Assembly (NCBI GenBank): GCA_903925515.1
Contig: CAIYFP010000438.1
Coordinates: 1-5,906, forward strand
Length of the DNA: 5,906 nt
DNA from: an uncultured Verrucomicrobiota bacterium
GTDB lineage: Bacteria > Verrucomicrobiota > Verrucomicrobiia > Limisphaerales > UBA9464
Reading direction: 5' to 3'
This document shows, in pieces, positions 1 to 5,800 of the stretch. The notes beneath the pieces were generated by a model. It ran no database searches, was not told where the DNA came from, and was given only the letters and a program-made list of their open reading frames with translations. Both the position numbers and the translations under genes were made by a program. Numbering within the stretch: the stretch's first letter is position 1; each line of letters starts with the position of its first letter.

Positions 1-2386
1 AGGAGGCAAGGTTTGCGGTGCCCTCGGCGGGGAAAAGGAGATGGAGGAGGTAGTCCGCTGCCGCGCCGGCATCGGCGAGGGCGGCGGGTTTCTTGGCGCG
101 GAGGAGGGCGACGGGGTCGATGAAGGTGCTGGAGTCGAGCTCGCCCGAGGGTCGTGGGTCCGCCCCGGTGGAGCGCGAGGCGAGTGCTTGGACGTAGCGG
201 AGGCGCTCGGCCAAGGTGCCGGCACTGATCCAGCCCTCGCCGGCCTCGGGGTAGCCGTCGGGTTCGGCGCGGTCGAAGAGCCGCATGCGGCCGGCGCGGT
301 TGAGCATGGTCTGGATGCCGACGCCGTTGGAGTCGGCGGTGAAGCCGCCCTCGGGCTTGCTGGTGCGGAAGGCGCGGATGGCGGCGATGGAAAACTCGAG
401 CGGGGTGCGGACCTTGTGTTGGCTGGCGAGGGTGGAGCGGAACATGGGGGAGTTGAGGAGGACGCGGAGGACGGGGCGAAGCTGTCCCTTGGGGCCGCCG
501 GCCGGCGGGTTTTCCCATGCGAGCATGGCGGCCTTGACGAGGTCCTCCTCGGGCGAGGAGGCGTTGTCCGTGAAGTTGTATCCGGTGCGGAAGTCGTCGT
601 GGATGAAGAGGCGGCAGAGCTTCACGACGATGAACTCCTGGGTGAAGGGGAGGTTGGCCATGTGGGCGAGGACTTGGTAGGCCTCCTGGATGGTGTTGGT
701 TTGGTAGTTGCTGGCGCCGAAGGCGATGCCGTAGGAGCGGCCGGCCCATGGCGGGCCAAAGCGAGCAGGCACGGACTTCGGCCTGCCGGCGAGGGGATTG
801 CCGATGGGGTCCTTGTGGTGGAAGAGGTATTTCGCGCGTGGGTCATGGCGTGTGGCGCTGTACCGGAGCGTCCACTTGCCGACGAGGTTGGTAACGGAGG
901 TGCGGTTGGTGGCGGCAGGGTCCTTGTAAACGGTGGACCGTGGGGCGAAGGGGTTGGAGTAGTCGGCGGGGGCGCGGATCTCGGTGGTCCAGCCGGTCCA
1001 GACTCGCGAGAGCTGGACGACATCGCCTTGGTCGTAGCCGTTGTCCGCGCCCATGCAGAAGAGCTCGCACAGTTCGCGGGCGTAGTTTTCGTTGGCCACC
1101 TGGTAGCGCCCGTTCGAGAGGGTGCCGCGCGAGTTCACGGTGTCGAGGTAGATGATCATGGCGGGGCTCTCCGCGCTGATCCGGAGGAGGTCATGGAAGG
1201 TGACGGAAGGGCGGAGGAGGGCGGCCTGCCAGCGTTGGTTCTCGTCGAACTCAACCTGGGTGGCAGGCTGGGCGGCCGTGCCGGAGGGGTAGCCGCGGCC
1301 GTCGAAGAAGTCGGCGGACTTGGAGTATTCGGTAACGAAATGGTTTTCGAGGAACTGGCGGAGGACCTCGTTGAGCTGGCGCCTCGACTGGATGGCGCGC
1401 ACGAGGTGCCATGCGCGCAGCTGGGCGATGCTTCCGCCCATGGCGAGGGCGGAGGCGTAGGTGGCGGGGGTGATGGTGCGGCCGTCGGTGGGCTGGTCGG
1501 TGGCAATGCCGTTTCCACTGAGTCGCGCGGTCAGCACGCGGTTGGTGTCGGCAGTGTAATACCAGAAGGACAGGGTGTACGGCTGGCTGGGGGCGAGGGT
1601 GGTGGACAGGTCCTGAACCATGGCGGAGGAGCGGGTGGAGCCGGCCTCGGTGGAGACGAGGTGGAAGCTGGCGGAGCCATTCTGGACGAACTCGGCGCTT
1701 CGTGCGGAGGTGTTGACGTTGGTCGCCATGACCCACTCGGGGCCGAGCGGGGACTCGAAGCTGCCGTTCCGGATCAGGTTGATGCCCGAGGGGTTCTCGG
1801 TGGCGCCGGCGACGAGGCGCAGGTTGTCCAGGTAAACGTCGCCGGGTCCGTCGAGGTAGAGGTAGAGGGTGGAGGAGGATCCGGTGCCCGAGGCGACGAC
1901 CTTGCGCCAGCCTGGGGCGAAAGGGGTGAGCGAGTCGAGGTTCTCCGGGATGGTCTCCGGCGAGAGTTGCTGGTTGATCCATGCGTCCACCCCGGTCTGG
2001 GTGATCGTCTCCAGTTCGTCGGGCGTGGGGCCGTAGCCAATGCGGTTGAGAAGGTTGACGGCGGCGACGGAGTCAACGGACAGGACCTTCGCTGTCGCAC
2101 GGAGGACGAGGGAGTCGGCGGCCCATGGGCTGGCGGCGGTCCATTGGAAGTTGGTCCATGCGCCCTGCAGGAGGGTGAAGCCGTGTCCCATGTCGGGGGC
2201 GCCATGGATCTCGTAGGCTTGGGCGGACGGCACGGGCTGGATGTCAAGGACTGGCCGTCCGGAGAGAATTTGGAATCGCCGGATGTCGGGTTGAATGGAC
2301 TGCGCGGCCAGCGGTGGGGTGCCGATGGCCGACAGGAGAAGGCCGGTGAGGACGCTGAGGCAGGCAAGCAAGGCGATTCGATTCAT
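1..2386 (-). CDS. Secreted DUF1800 family protein with inserted beta-sandwich module (3' end outside window)
   Basis: The frame is open from ATG at 2386 to the window edge: 795 codons, no stop. Residues 1-29 form a signal peptide (MNRIALLACLSVLTG..., likely cut near PPLAAQ), so the product is exported. Residues 30-105 look like a beta-rich domain. DUF1800 begins at about 108 (AAVNLLNRIGYGPTP), is interrupted by a sandwich module at about 155-298, and resumes with SIAQLRAWHL (W326), ENHF (H349), NENYARELCELFCMG (432-446), GYDQGDVVQLSRVWTGW (450-466), HDPRAKYLF (H514), FIVVKLCRLFIHDDF (K589), LRVLLNSPMF (ending F649), KVRTPLEF (K658) and DGYPEAGEGW (W719). These match family landmarks; the biochemical role of DUF1800 is unknown. 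Probably only a few dozen residues are missing at the C-terminus, judging from related proteins. It lies 128 bases after the HAD gene on the same strand, and a DUF1501 partner would be expected downstream. No Shine-Dalgarno precedes the start; GCC does. The family call is firm, the function open. Confidence 0.93.
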   Translation of the reverse strand, partial: MNRIALLACLSVLTGLLLSAIGTPPLAAQSIQPDIRRFQILSGRPVLDIQPVPSAQAYEIHGAPDMGHGFTLLQGAWTNFQWTAASPWAADSLVLRATAKVLSVDSVAAVNLLNRIGYGPTPDELETITQTGVDAWINQQLSPETIPENLDSLTPFAPGWRKVVASGTGSSSTLYLYLDGPGDVYLDNLRLVAGATENPSGINLIRNGSFESPLGPEWVMATNVNTSARSAEFVQNGSASFHLVSTEAGSTRSSAMVQDLSTTLAPSQPYTLSFWYYTADTNRVLTARLSGNGIATDQPTDGRTITPATYASALAMGGSIAQLRAWHLVRAIQSRRQLNEVLRQFLENHFVTEYSKSADFFDGRGYPSGTAAQPATQVEFDENQRWQAALLRPSVTFHDLLRISAESPAMIIYLDTVNSRGTLSNGRYQVANENYARELCELFCMGADNGYDQGDVVQLSRVWTGWTTEIRAPADYSNPFAPRSTVYKDPAATNRTSVTNLVGKWTLRYSATRHDPRAKYLFHHKDPIGNPLAGRPKSVPARFGPPWAGRSYGIAFGASNYQTNTIQEAYQVLAHMANLPFTQEFIVVKLCRLFIHDDFRTGYNFTDNASSPEEDLVKAAMLAWENPPAGGPKGQLRPVLRVLLNSPMFRSTLASQHKVRTPLEFSIAAIRAFRTSKPEGGFTADSNGVGIQTMLNRAGRMRLFDRAEPDGYPEAGEGWISAGTLAERLRYVQALASRSTGADPRPSGELDSSTFIDPVALLRAKKPAALADAGAAADYLLHLLFPAEGTANLAS
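1493..1924 (-). other. Carbohydrate-binding-like beta-sandwich module inserted in the DUF1800 protein
   Basis: This part of the DUF1800 gene encodes about residues 155-298. It starts with a strand pair of the type GWRKVVASGTGSSSTLYLYL (W160) followed by a 'GDVYLDNLRLVAG' segment. It then gives NLIRNGSFESPL (from N203), a Ser/Thr-rich stretch, YTLSFWYY (W275) and LTARLSGNGI. The NGSFE and 'SFWYY' signatures are typical of CBM4/9-like jelly-roll folds, and the order (end of one sandwich, then the start of the next) is one I associate with extracellular verrucomicrobial proteins. It sits between the first DUF1800 helix block (INQQLSPE) and the LRAW block. Carbohydrate or surface binding is inferred from fold resemblance only. 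Confidence 0.65.
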
Positions 2387-2514
2387 GGCAACGCGCGCGA
2401 CGGCGCCTTGTTGTAGCAAGTGCTCTGCCGCAGCGAACCGGAATTGGCTTTGGAAAAGAGGGGCTGCGACTGGCCTCGTTCGTTTCAATTACCCAAAGAA
2501 ATCCATTGCTTTTG
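2387..2514 (-). promoter_or_regulatory. AT-richer intergenic gap, probable promoter region of the DUF1800 gene
   Basis: These 128 bases separate the HAD stop from the DUF1800 ATG. The half next to the HAD gene (about 2441-2514) is clearly poorer in GC than its surroundings, with runs such as GGATTTCTTTGGGTAATTG on the minus strand. This suggests a separate promoter for the DUF1800 gene rather than simple read-through. I see no convincing -35/-10 pair; the best -10-like string is TACAAC near 2411-2416, with a poor -35. A 6-bp inverted repeat (CTTTGG at 2448-2453, CCAAAG at 2493-2498) with a 39-base loop is too weak to call a terminator. No ribosome binding site is visible before 2386. Confidence 0.3.
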
Positions 2515-3399
2515 CTATGCCGTATCGTGGGAGCCGCTGGAAGGCCCCGGTGAGGCGGTCGCTCGGGGGCGGGGCCGATGCGCGAGGCCAAGGCGGCCGA
2601 GGATCTCGGGGCTGGACGCGTAGTCCGGTATGACCATGTCGGCGCCGACGCCGTTGAGGCGCTGGCGCTTGGCGGCGTCAATGCGGCCTGAGCCGAACGA
2701 CTCCTCGTCCGTTGCGACGGCAACCGCCGTGGCGCCGAGGAGCTTGCCTTGCTCGATCTCGACGTGGCCGTCGCCGAACACCACGAGGGACTCGCCGGGG
2801 GCACGGTCCGAGGAGAGGATCCCTTCCATCACGCCGCGCTTGGAGAAGGCGCGGTCGTCCGGGCCGGCCGGGCCATGGATGCGGTTGCCAAAGAAGGGCT
2901 GAACCCCAAGGACGGCGACCTCCGCCGCGACGTGGCGAAGCTCGGTTCCGCTGACGACGTGCAGGACGACGCCGGACGACGCGAGCGCGGACAGGAAGGC
3001 GCGGGTGCCGGGCGGTTGGTAGGCCGATGCGTCGCGGCGACCGGAGCGGACGTCTTCGATGCGGGCATCGACCATGCGCCGGAGGTCGTGCGCGTACTCG
3101 GCCTGGTAGGCGGAGGCCTCGCGCCGGGGCCCGCCGCGGTCTGCGACGCGGTCTGCGAGGCACTGCATCTGGTGGATGGTGGGCTTGCCGTTGAGTCGCC
3201 AGATGTCGTCATGGGCAAGGCGCCGGCGGGCGGCGTCGTCCTCGCCGGGGGCATGGGGCAGGTGAGAGAGGAACAGCTTGAGCATGACCTCGCCCCAGCC
3301 GGCGCGGACGAAGGAGAGGGTGCCGTCCCAGTCGAAGACGGCATGGCGCAGTGCACGCGGCGGGGCGAACCCGGCGCGGACCTCGATGGAGTCGGTCAC
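2515..3399 (-). CDS. HAD superfamily hydrolase, probable phosphatase
   Basis: Predicted cytoplasmic hydrolase of 294 residues, probably removing phosphate from a small molecule such as a sugar phosphate; the substrate cannot be named. HAD motif I is FDWDGTLS, with nucleophile D23 and acid/base D25. A helical cap-like stretch follows (about 30-130). Motif II is VVSGT (S150), motif III is probably K187 in AFSKRG, and motif IV is VVFGDGHVEIE (D210, E214), followed by GATAVAVATDEE. All catalytic positions are present, so the enzyme looks active. The last 20 or so residues are a Pro/Ser/Arg-rich tail, probably disordered. Translation starts with GTG at 3399, sharing four bases (GTGA) with the TGA of the upstream oxidoreductase gene. 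No Shine-Dalgarno is seen, so translational coupling is likely. The stop is TAG at 2515-2517. HAD assignment is secure; phosphatase activity is inferred from the motifs. Confidence 0.92.
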   Translation of the reverse strand: MTDSIEVRAGFAPPRALRHAVFDWDGTLSFVRAGWGEVMLKLFLSHLPHAPGEDDAARRRLAHDDIWRLNGKPTIHQMQCLADRVADRGGPRREASAYQAEYAHDLRRMVDARIEDVRSGRRDASAYQPPGTRAFLSALASSGVVLHVVSGTELRHVAAEVAVLGVQPFFGNRIHGPAGPDDRAFSKRGVMEGILSSDRAPGESLVVFGDGHVEIEQGKLLGATAVAVATDEESFGSGRIDAAKRQRLNGVGADMVIPDYASSPEILGRLGLAHRPRPRATASPGPSSGSHDTA

Positions 3400-4430
3400 G
3401 GCAGCGGGATGGTGGCGGATTCCTGGATGGAACGTTCCTCGGCCTCGCAGACCTCGATGGACGAGACGGCGTCGGCGGGGGTGACGACGGAGGGGGCGCG
3501 GCGGGCGGCGATGGAGTCGATGAAGTGGCGGAGCTCGCCGACGTAACCGTCGCCACCGTCGGGCTTGACGGTCACCGGGGCTTGGCCGGGGACGAAGACG
3601 CGGAGGGCGTCGTTCCCTCGGGCGATGTCGAAGTCGAGGGTGGCACGCTCAAGGTTGACGGTGAATGCCATGTTGAATCCGAAGCCGTCGGACATGGCCC
3701 AACTGCCCTCGGCGGACACGGTGGGGCCGCCTGGGTAATGGAAGAGCGTGACGACGTGGTCGATGGCGCCGCTGACGCGGGAGTAGCCGGAGGACGTGAC
3801 AAAGGCAGGGCGCCCGAAGCAGTGGACGACAAAGTCCGTGTCATGGACGTGGAGGTCGAGGAGGCCGCCGCCGGACTGGTCGCCCCTGAGGAAATGGCCA
3901 TGGCCCCAGCCGGGGGCCTGGGCGACGCGTCGGAACCGCGCGTCGAGGACCTTGCCATGGATGCCCGAGGCGATGACCTGGCGGGTCCATGCGTACTCGG
4001 GCCAGAAGCGGATGCAGAGCGCGGGCATCAGGAAAATGCCCTTGGCGGCGGCGAGGGCTGCGGCAGCGGCGATGCGCCGGGCCTCGGCGCTGGTACGGGC
4101 GATGGGCTTCTCGACGAGCACATGCTTGCCGGCCGCGAGCGCGGCGAGGCAGAGGTCCACGTGGGTGGGCGTGGGGGTGCAGATGTCGATGACGTGGACG
4201 TCGGGGTCGGCGAGGAGGTCCTCGACGCGGCGGTAGGCGCGCACGGCGGACATGTCGAGGCGGACGGGTTCCTGGGAGCCGACATTGCCGGCGACGTGGG
4301 AGAAGTCGCCGTCGAGGTGGCGTCCACTTGGGTTGGCGAGGGCGACGATTCGGGCATTGGGGACCTTTCGGTAGGCCCGGATATGTGCCACGGCCATGAA
4401 GCCGGTGCCGATGATTCCGACGTTGATCAC
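3396..4430 (-). CDS. Gfo/Idh/MocA family NAD(P)-dependent oxidoreductase
   Basis: A 344-residue protein, usual for this family of cytoplasmic dehydrogenases that oxidise or reduce sugars, inositols and related polyols with NAD(P). The N-terminal Rossmann fold opens with INVGIIGTGFMA (GxGxxA at 8-13). DICTPTPTHVDLCLAALAAGKHVLVEKP follows in the standard place, shown here in two parts: the TPTPTH segment (85-90) and the E107-K108-P109 motif with the catalytic lysine. The C-terminal domain has GGGLLDLHVHDTDF (187-200), where D192, H196 and D199 fit the family's D-x3-H-x2-D active-site signature. The start is GTG at 4430, with a GGAG 12 bases upstream. The end overlaps the HAD gene by four bases, so the two probably form one operon and pathway. 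The substrate is not identifiable; sugar or sugar-acid metabolism is the best guess from the family. Confidence 0.94.
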   Translation of the reverse strand: MINVGIIGTGFMAVAHIRAYRKVPNARIVALANPSGRHLDGDFSHVAGNVGSQEPVRLDMSAVRAYRRVEDLLADPDVHVIDICTPTPTHVDLCLAALAAGKHVLVEKPIARTSAEARRIAAAAALAAAKGIFLMPALCIRFWPEYAWTRQVIASGIHGKVLDARFRRVAQAPGWGHGHFLRGDQSGGGLLDLHVHDTDFVVHCFGRPAFVTSSGYSRVSGAIDHVVTLFHYPGGPTVSAEGSWAMSDGFGFNMAFTVNLERATLDFDIARGNDALRVFVPGQAPVTVKPDGGDGYVGELRHFIDSIAARRAPSVVTPADAVSSIEVCEAEERSIQESATIPLP

Positions 4431-4446
4431 GGCTGGGAGTATCTCC
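4431..4446 (-). promoter_or_regulatory. Possible ribosome binding site of the oxidoreductase gene, in a small palindrome
   Basis: On the minus strand GGAG (4446-4443) lies 12 bases before the GTG start, at the long end of usual spacing. It is half of a small palindrome, GGAG-ATA-CTCC, so it could fold on itself with a three-base loop. It is the only Shine-Dalgarno-like string found before any start in this window. Confidence 0.35.
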
Positions 4447-4535
4447 GGGGCGGGCGTGGGGTGCCAAGCGGGGAAGTGGAACCCCTGATCCCCGCGCGAG
4501 TTACTGAGGGCCCGGCTCTCGCCTCACGCAGCGCC

Positions 4536-4609
4536 GCAGGGGGCGCCGACAAGACGGGTCCTCCTGGCGTCTCGGCGTCCTGGCGAGAAAAATCCACGGC
4601 GCCCCCTGC
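4536..4609. repeat. 74-base element with perfect 13-bp inverted repeats
   Basis: The arms GCAGGGGGCGCCG (4536-4548) and CGGCGCCCCCTGC (4597-4609) are perfect reverse complements, with a 48-base spacer. Pairing does not extend further in either direction. The spacer holds three tandem octamers and an AGAAAAAT run. As RNA or single-stranded DNA the arms would form a very stable GC stem. The compact symmetric design suggests a dispersed intergenic repeat or a structured leader, 106 bases from the oxidoreductase start. The inverted repeat is directly seen; its role is inferred. Confidence 0.75.
4562..4585. repeat. Three tandem 8-bp repeats inside the inverted-repeat element
   Basis: The units are TCCTGGCG (4562-4569), TCTCGGCG (4570-4577) and TCCTGGCG (4578-4585): first and third are identical, and the middle differs at two positions. 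On the minus strand they read CGCCAGGA, CGCCGAGA, CGCCAGGA. This resembles the CGCCAAGA/CGCAAAGA-type short-period arrays I recall from intergenic regions of many unrelated bacterial genomes, a resemblance from memory that needs a search. Confidence 0.65.
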
Positions 4610-4636
4610 ATGGATTCCGGGAGGCATGCAGCGGGG
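4602..4636. repeat. Hairpin with 11-bp stem overlapping one arm of the inverted repeat; weak terminator candidate
   Basis: CCCC-CTGCATG (4602-4612) can pair with CATGCAG-GGGG (4625-4636), with one bulged C at 4632 and a 12-base loop. It uses bases 4602-4609, which also form one arm of the 13-bp inverted repeat, so both structures cannot form at once. On the minus strand a short T run (TTTTTC, about 4593-4588) follows some 9 bases after the stem, too far for a classic intrinsic terminator. It lies more than 400 bases past the pseudopilin stop. Confidence 0.4.
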
Positions 4637-4963
4637 CATTCCTCGCGCCAGGCCGCCATGACGCGAAGAATGCAGTTCCAGGGATGCCCATGCTTGGGTT
4701 CAGGCCCCTTCGCTCCGATGGCGCGTCGGCACGAAGCCTGCCGCGGCGGGCCCGCTTCCGGATCGCGAGTTTCCCACCTCCTGACGCGGGGATTTGGGTG
4801 GAACCATCGAGGGGCTGGATGTGAAGGCTGCGCGTGGTGCTGTCGGAGCCCTCGCCATGGAAGGGGGCGTGACCGGAGGCGAGTTGAAGATGGGAGGCGC
4901 GTCCGACGATCGCGGGGCGAAGGCGGGGGACGTCGCGTCATCGAGGGCCGGTGCAGGGTCGGT

Positions 4964-5057
4964 TCACCCGTCCCCCTGGGCGCGAGGGTTGGCGACGTCG
5001 CCGCAGCCCGCCCGCGATGTCGAGGCGCCGCCACTCGTTGTCGTCGGAGGAGCGTCA
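4964..5057 (-). pseudogene. Possible decayed C-terminal tail of the pseudopilin gene
   Basis: Reading through the TGA at 5055-5057 gives RSSDDNEWRRLDIAGG in the same frame, with 18 consecutive codons ending in G or C. After that the codon pattern worsens in this frame but continues in the next one as GCGDVANPRAQGDG, stopping with TGA at 4964-4966. Removing one base in the GGGCGGGC run would join the two parts. Pseudopilin-like proteins of this group often carry 10-30 residues past the ADGH motif. This suggests a former, longer C-terminus broken by a stop and a one-base shift, or sequencing error. The alternative is chance in GC-rich DNA. Confidence 0.4.
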
Positions 5058-5735
5058 CGTGAGGCCTGGCTTCTTGGATTCGGCATGGCCATCCGCATAG
5101 GTGAGGCTTGCCCGCATGTTATGGCGCCCGAGGAGACGTGCCTGTTGGTTGGCGGACGCGAAGTCGTCGAAGTCCCATGGCTGGGGACAGAGGCCGCCGC
5201 GCGAAGGGGAGCCGTTGGCGCGTCCGGCATCGCCAAGGAAGAGGAACTCCGATGGATTGCGAAAGCTACCAAGGGTCGTGGTCTCGTTGAAACCGAAGTC
5301 CGGGTTGGAGACGTACCATGCCCGCTGGGCCGCGCCGTCGAGGTTGGATTCATTGTGGTTGTTGCCGTAGTCGGTCGTGAACCATGCGTCGGGCTTGGGC
5401 AGGTCCCATTTGGGTCCGGCGGTGCAGCGGAAGCAGTTGGTGGCGCTCCCGACGTAGGGAAGGAGGATTTGGCGATAGGAATAAGGCGAGCGGGCCTCGG
5501 GAGTGTCCGGGGTGCCCGGGGGTGCGGTGCGCTCCGTCACGTGGGCGGGAAGCTTGTCGTTCGAGTCGAGAGCGTAGGCATGGGAGGCCAAGCCGATCTG
5601 GCGGACGTTGGAGACGCACTGGATGGAAGAGGCCTTGGCCTTGGCGAGGGCTGGCAGGAGCATGCCGGCGAGGATAGCGATGATGGCAATGACGACGAGC
5701 AACTCGACGAGCGTGAGTGCCTTGTTGGTCTTCAT
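5055..5735 (-). CDS. Type II secretion pseudopilin-like protein with prepilin N-terminal cleavage/methylation motif
   Basis: Starting from ATG at 5735 the product has 226 residues. It opens with a class III signal: a short basic leader MKTNKA, then LTLVELLVVIAIIAILAGMLLPAL, here described as leader (1-6), predicted cleavage after A6, E11 as the +5 glutamate, and a hydrophobic helix to about residue 28. The body has the layout of the large verrucomicrobial/planctomycete pseudopilin-like family: NVRQIGLASHAYA, NPSEFLFLGDAG and a C-terminal YADGHAESKK (D215-G216-H217). Such proteins are thought to be processed by a prepilin peptidase and sit in the inner membrane facing the periplasm; their individual roles are mostly unknown. 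An in-frame ATG at 5801 would add 22 residues and overlaps the upstream stop (TGATG). I prefer 5735 because the leader is then of normal length and GCC precedes the ATG, as at the other genes. The C-terminus may be truncated. Confidence 0.88.
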   Translation of the reverse strand: MKTNKALTLVELLVVIAIIAILAGMLLPALAKAKASSIQCVSNVRQIGLASHAYALDSNDKLPAHVTERTAPPGTPDTPEARSPYSYRQILLPYVGSATNCFRCTAGPKWDLPKPDAWFTTDYGNNHNESNLDGAAQRAWYVSNPDFGFNETTTLGSFRNPSEFLFLGDAGRANGSPSRGGLCPQPWDFDDFASANQQARLLGRHNMRASLTYADGHAESKKPGLT

Positions 5736-5800
5736 GGCGTTCGTGTGTTGGAGGGAACTGGCAAAACGGAGCATGGCGGTGGAACGGGACGGGGCCGGCA

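Larger units (their letters stand above)
4431..5054. other. Intergenic region of 624 bases without a convincing gene
   Basis: This gap lies between the pseudopilin gene and the oxidoreductase gene. Open frames here translate to Arg/Pro/Ala-rich strings with no recognisable motif on either strand, so I call none a gene. The part next to the pseudopilin stop (about 4964-5054) still has coding character and is described separately. The part from 4536 to 4636 contains an inverted-repeat element and an overlapping hairpin. I see nothing specific between about 4640 and 4935. The promoter for the oxidoreductase-HAD pair must lie here or further upstream, but no clear boxes were found. Confidence 0.7.

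Noticed and set aside
1251..1982. Minus-strand open frame of 243 codons in another frame within the DUF1800 gene
   Set aside because: Its Arg/Pro/His-rich composition is typical of an out-of-frame reading of GC-rich coding DNA, and it overlaps the intact DUF1800 frame.
2360..2386. LLAC string near the N-terminus of the DUF1800 protein as a lipoprotein signal
   Set aside because: The cysteine is residue 9, with no hydrophobic stretch before it; the hydrophobic region continues after it to an ordinary signal peptidase I site near residue 28.
41..2416. Long open frame of 791 codons on the plus strand
   Set aside because: It is exactly antisense to the DUF1800 gene. Its translation is Gly/Val/Glu-rich with no motifs, as expected opposite a GC-rich gene that avoids stop-complement codons, whereas the minus-strand frame shows a signal peptide and all DUF1800 landmarks.
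4562..4585. CRISPR array
   Set aside because: The repeat unit is only 8 bases, directly tandem without spacers, and no cas gene is present.
3351..4661. Open frame of 436 codons on the plus strand
   Set aside because: It is the antisense shadow of the oxidoreductase gene, with low-complexity Gly/Asp/Val-rich translation; the minus strand has intact Rossmann and EKP motifs.
4501..5058. Minus-strand open frame of 185 codons in the intergenic region
   Set aside because: The translation is Arg/Pro/Ala-rich without motifs and crosses the inverted-repeat element. Only a short stretch near 4964-5054, in other frames, looks like former coding sequence.
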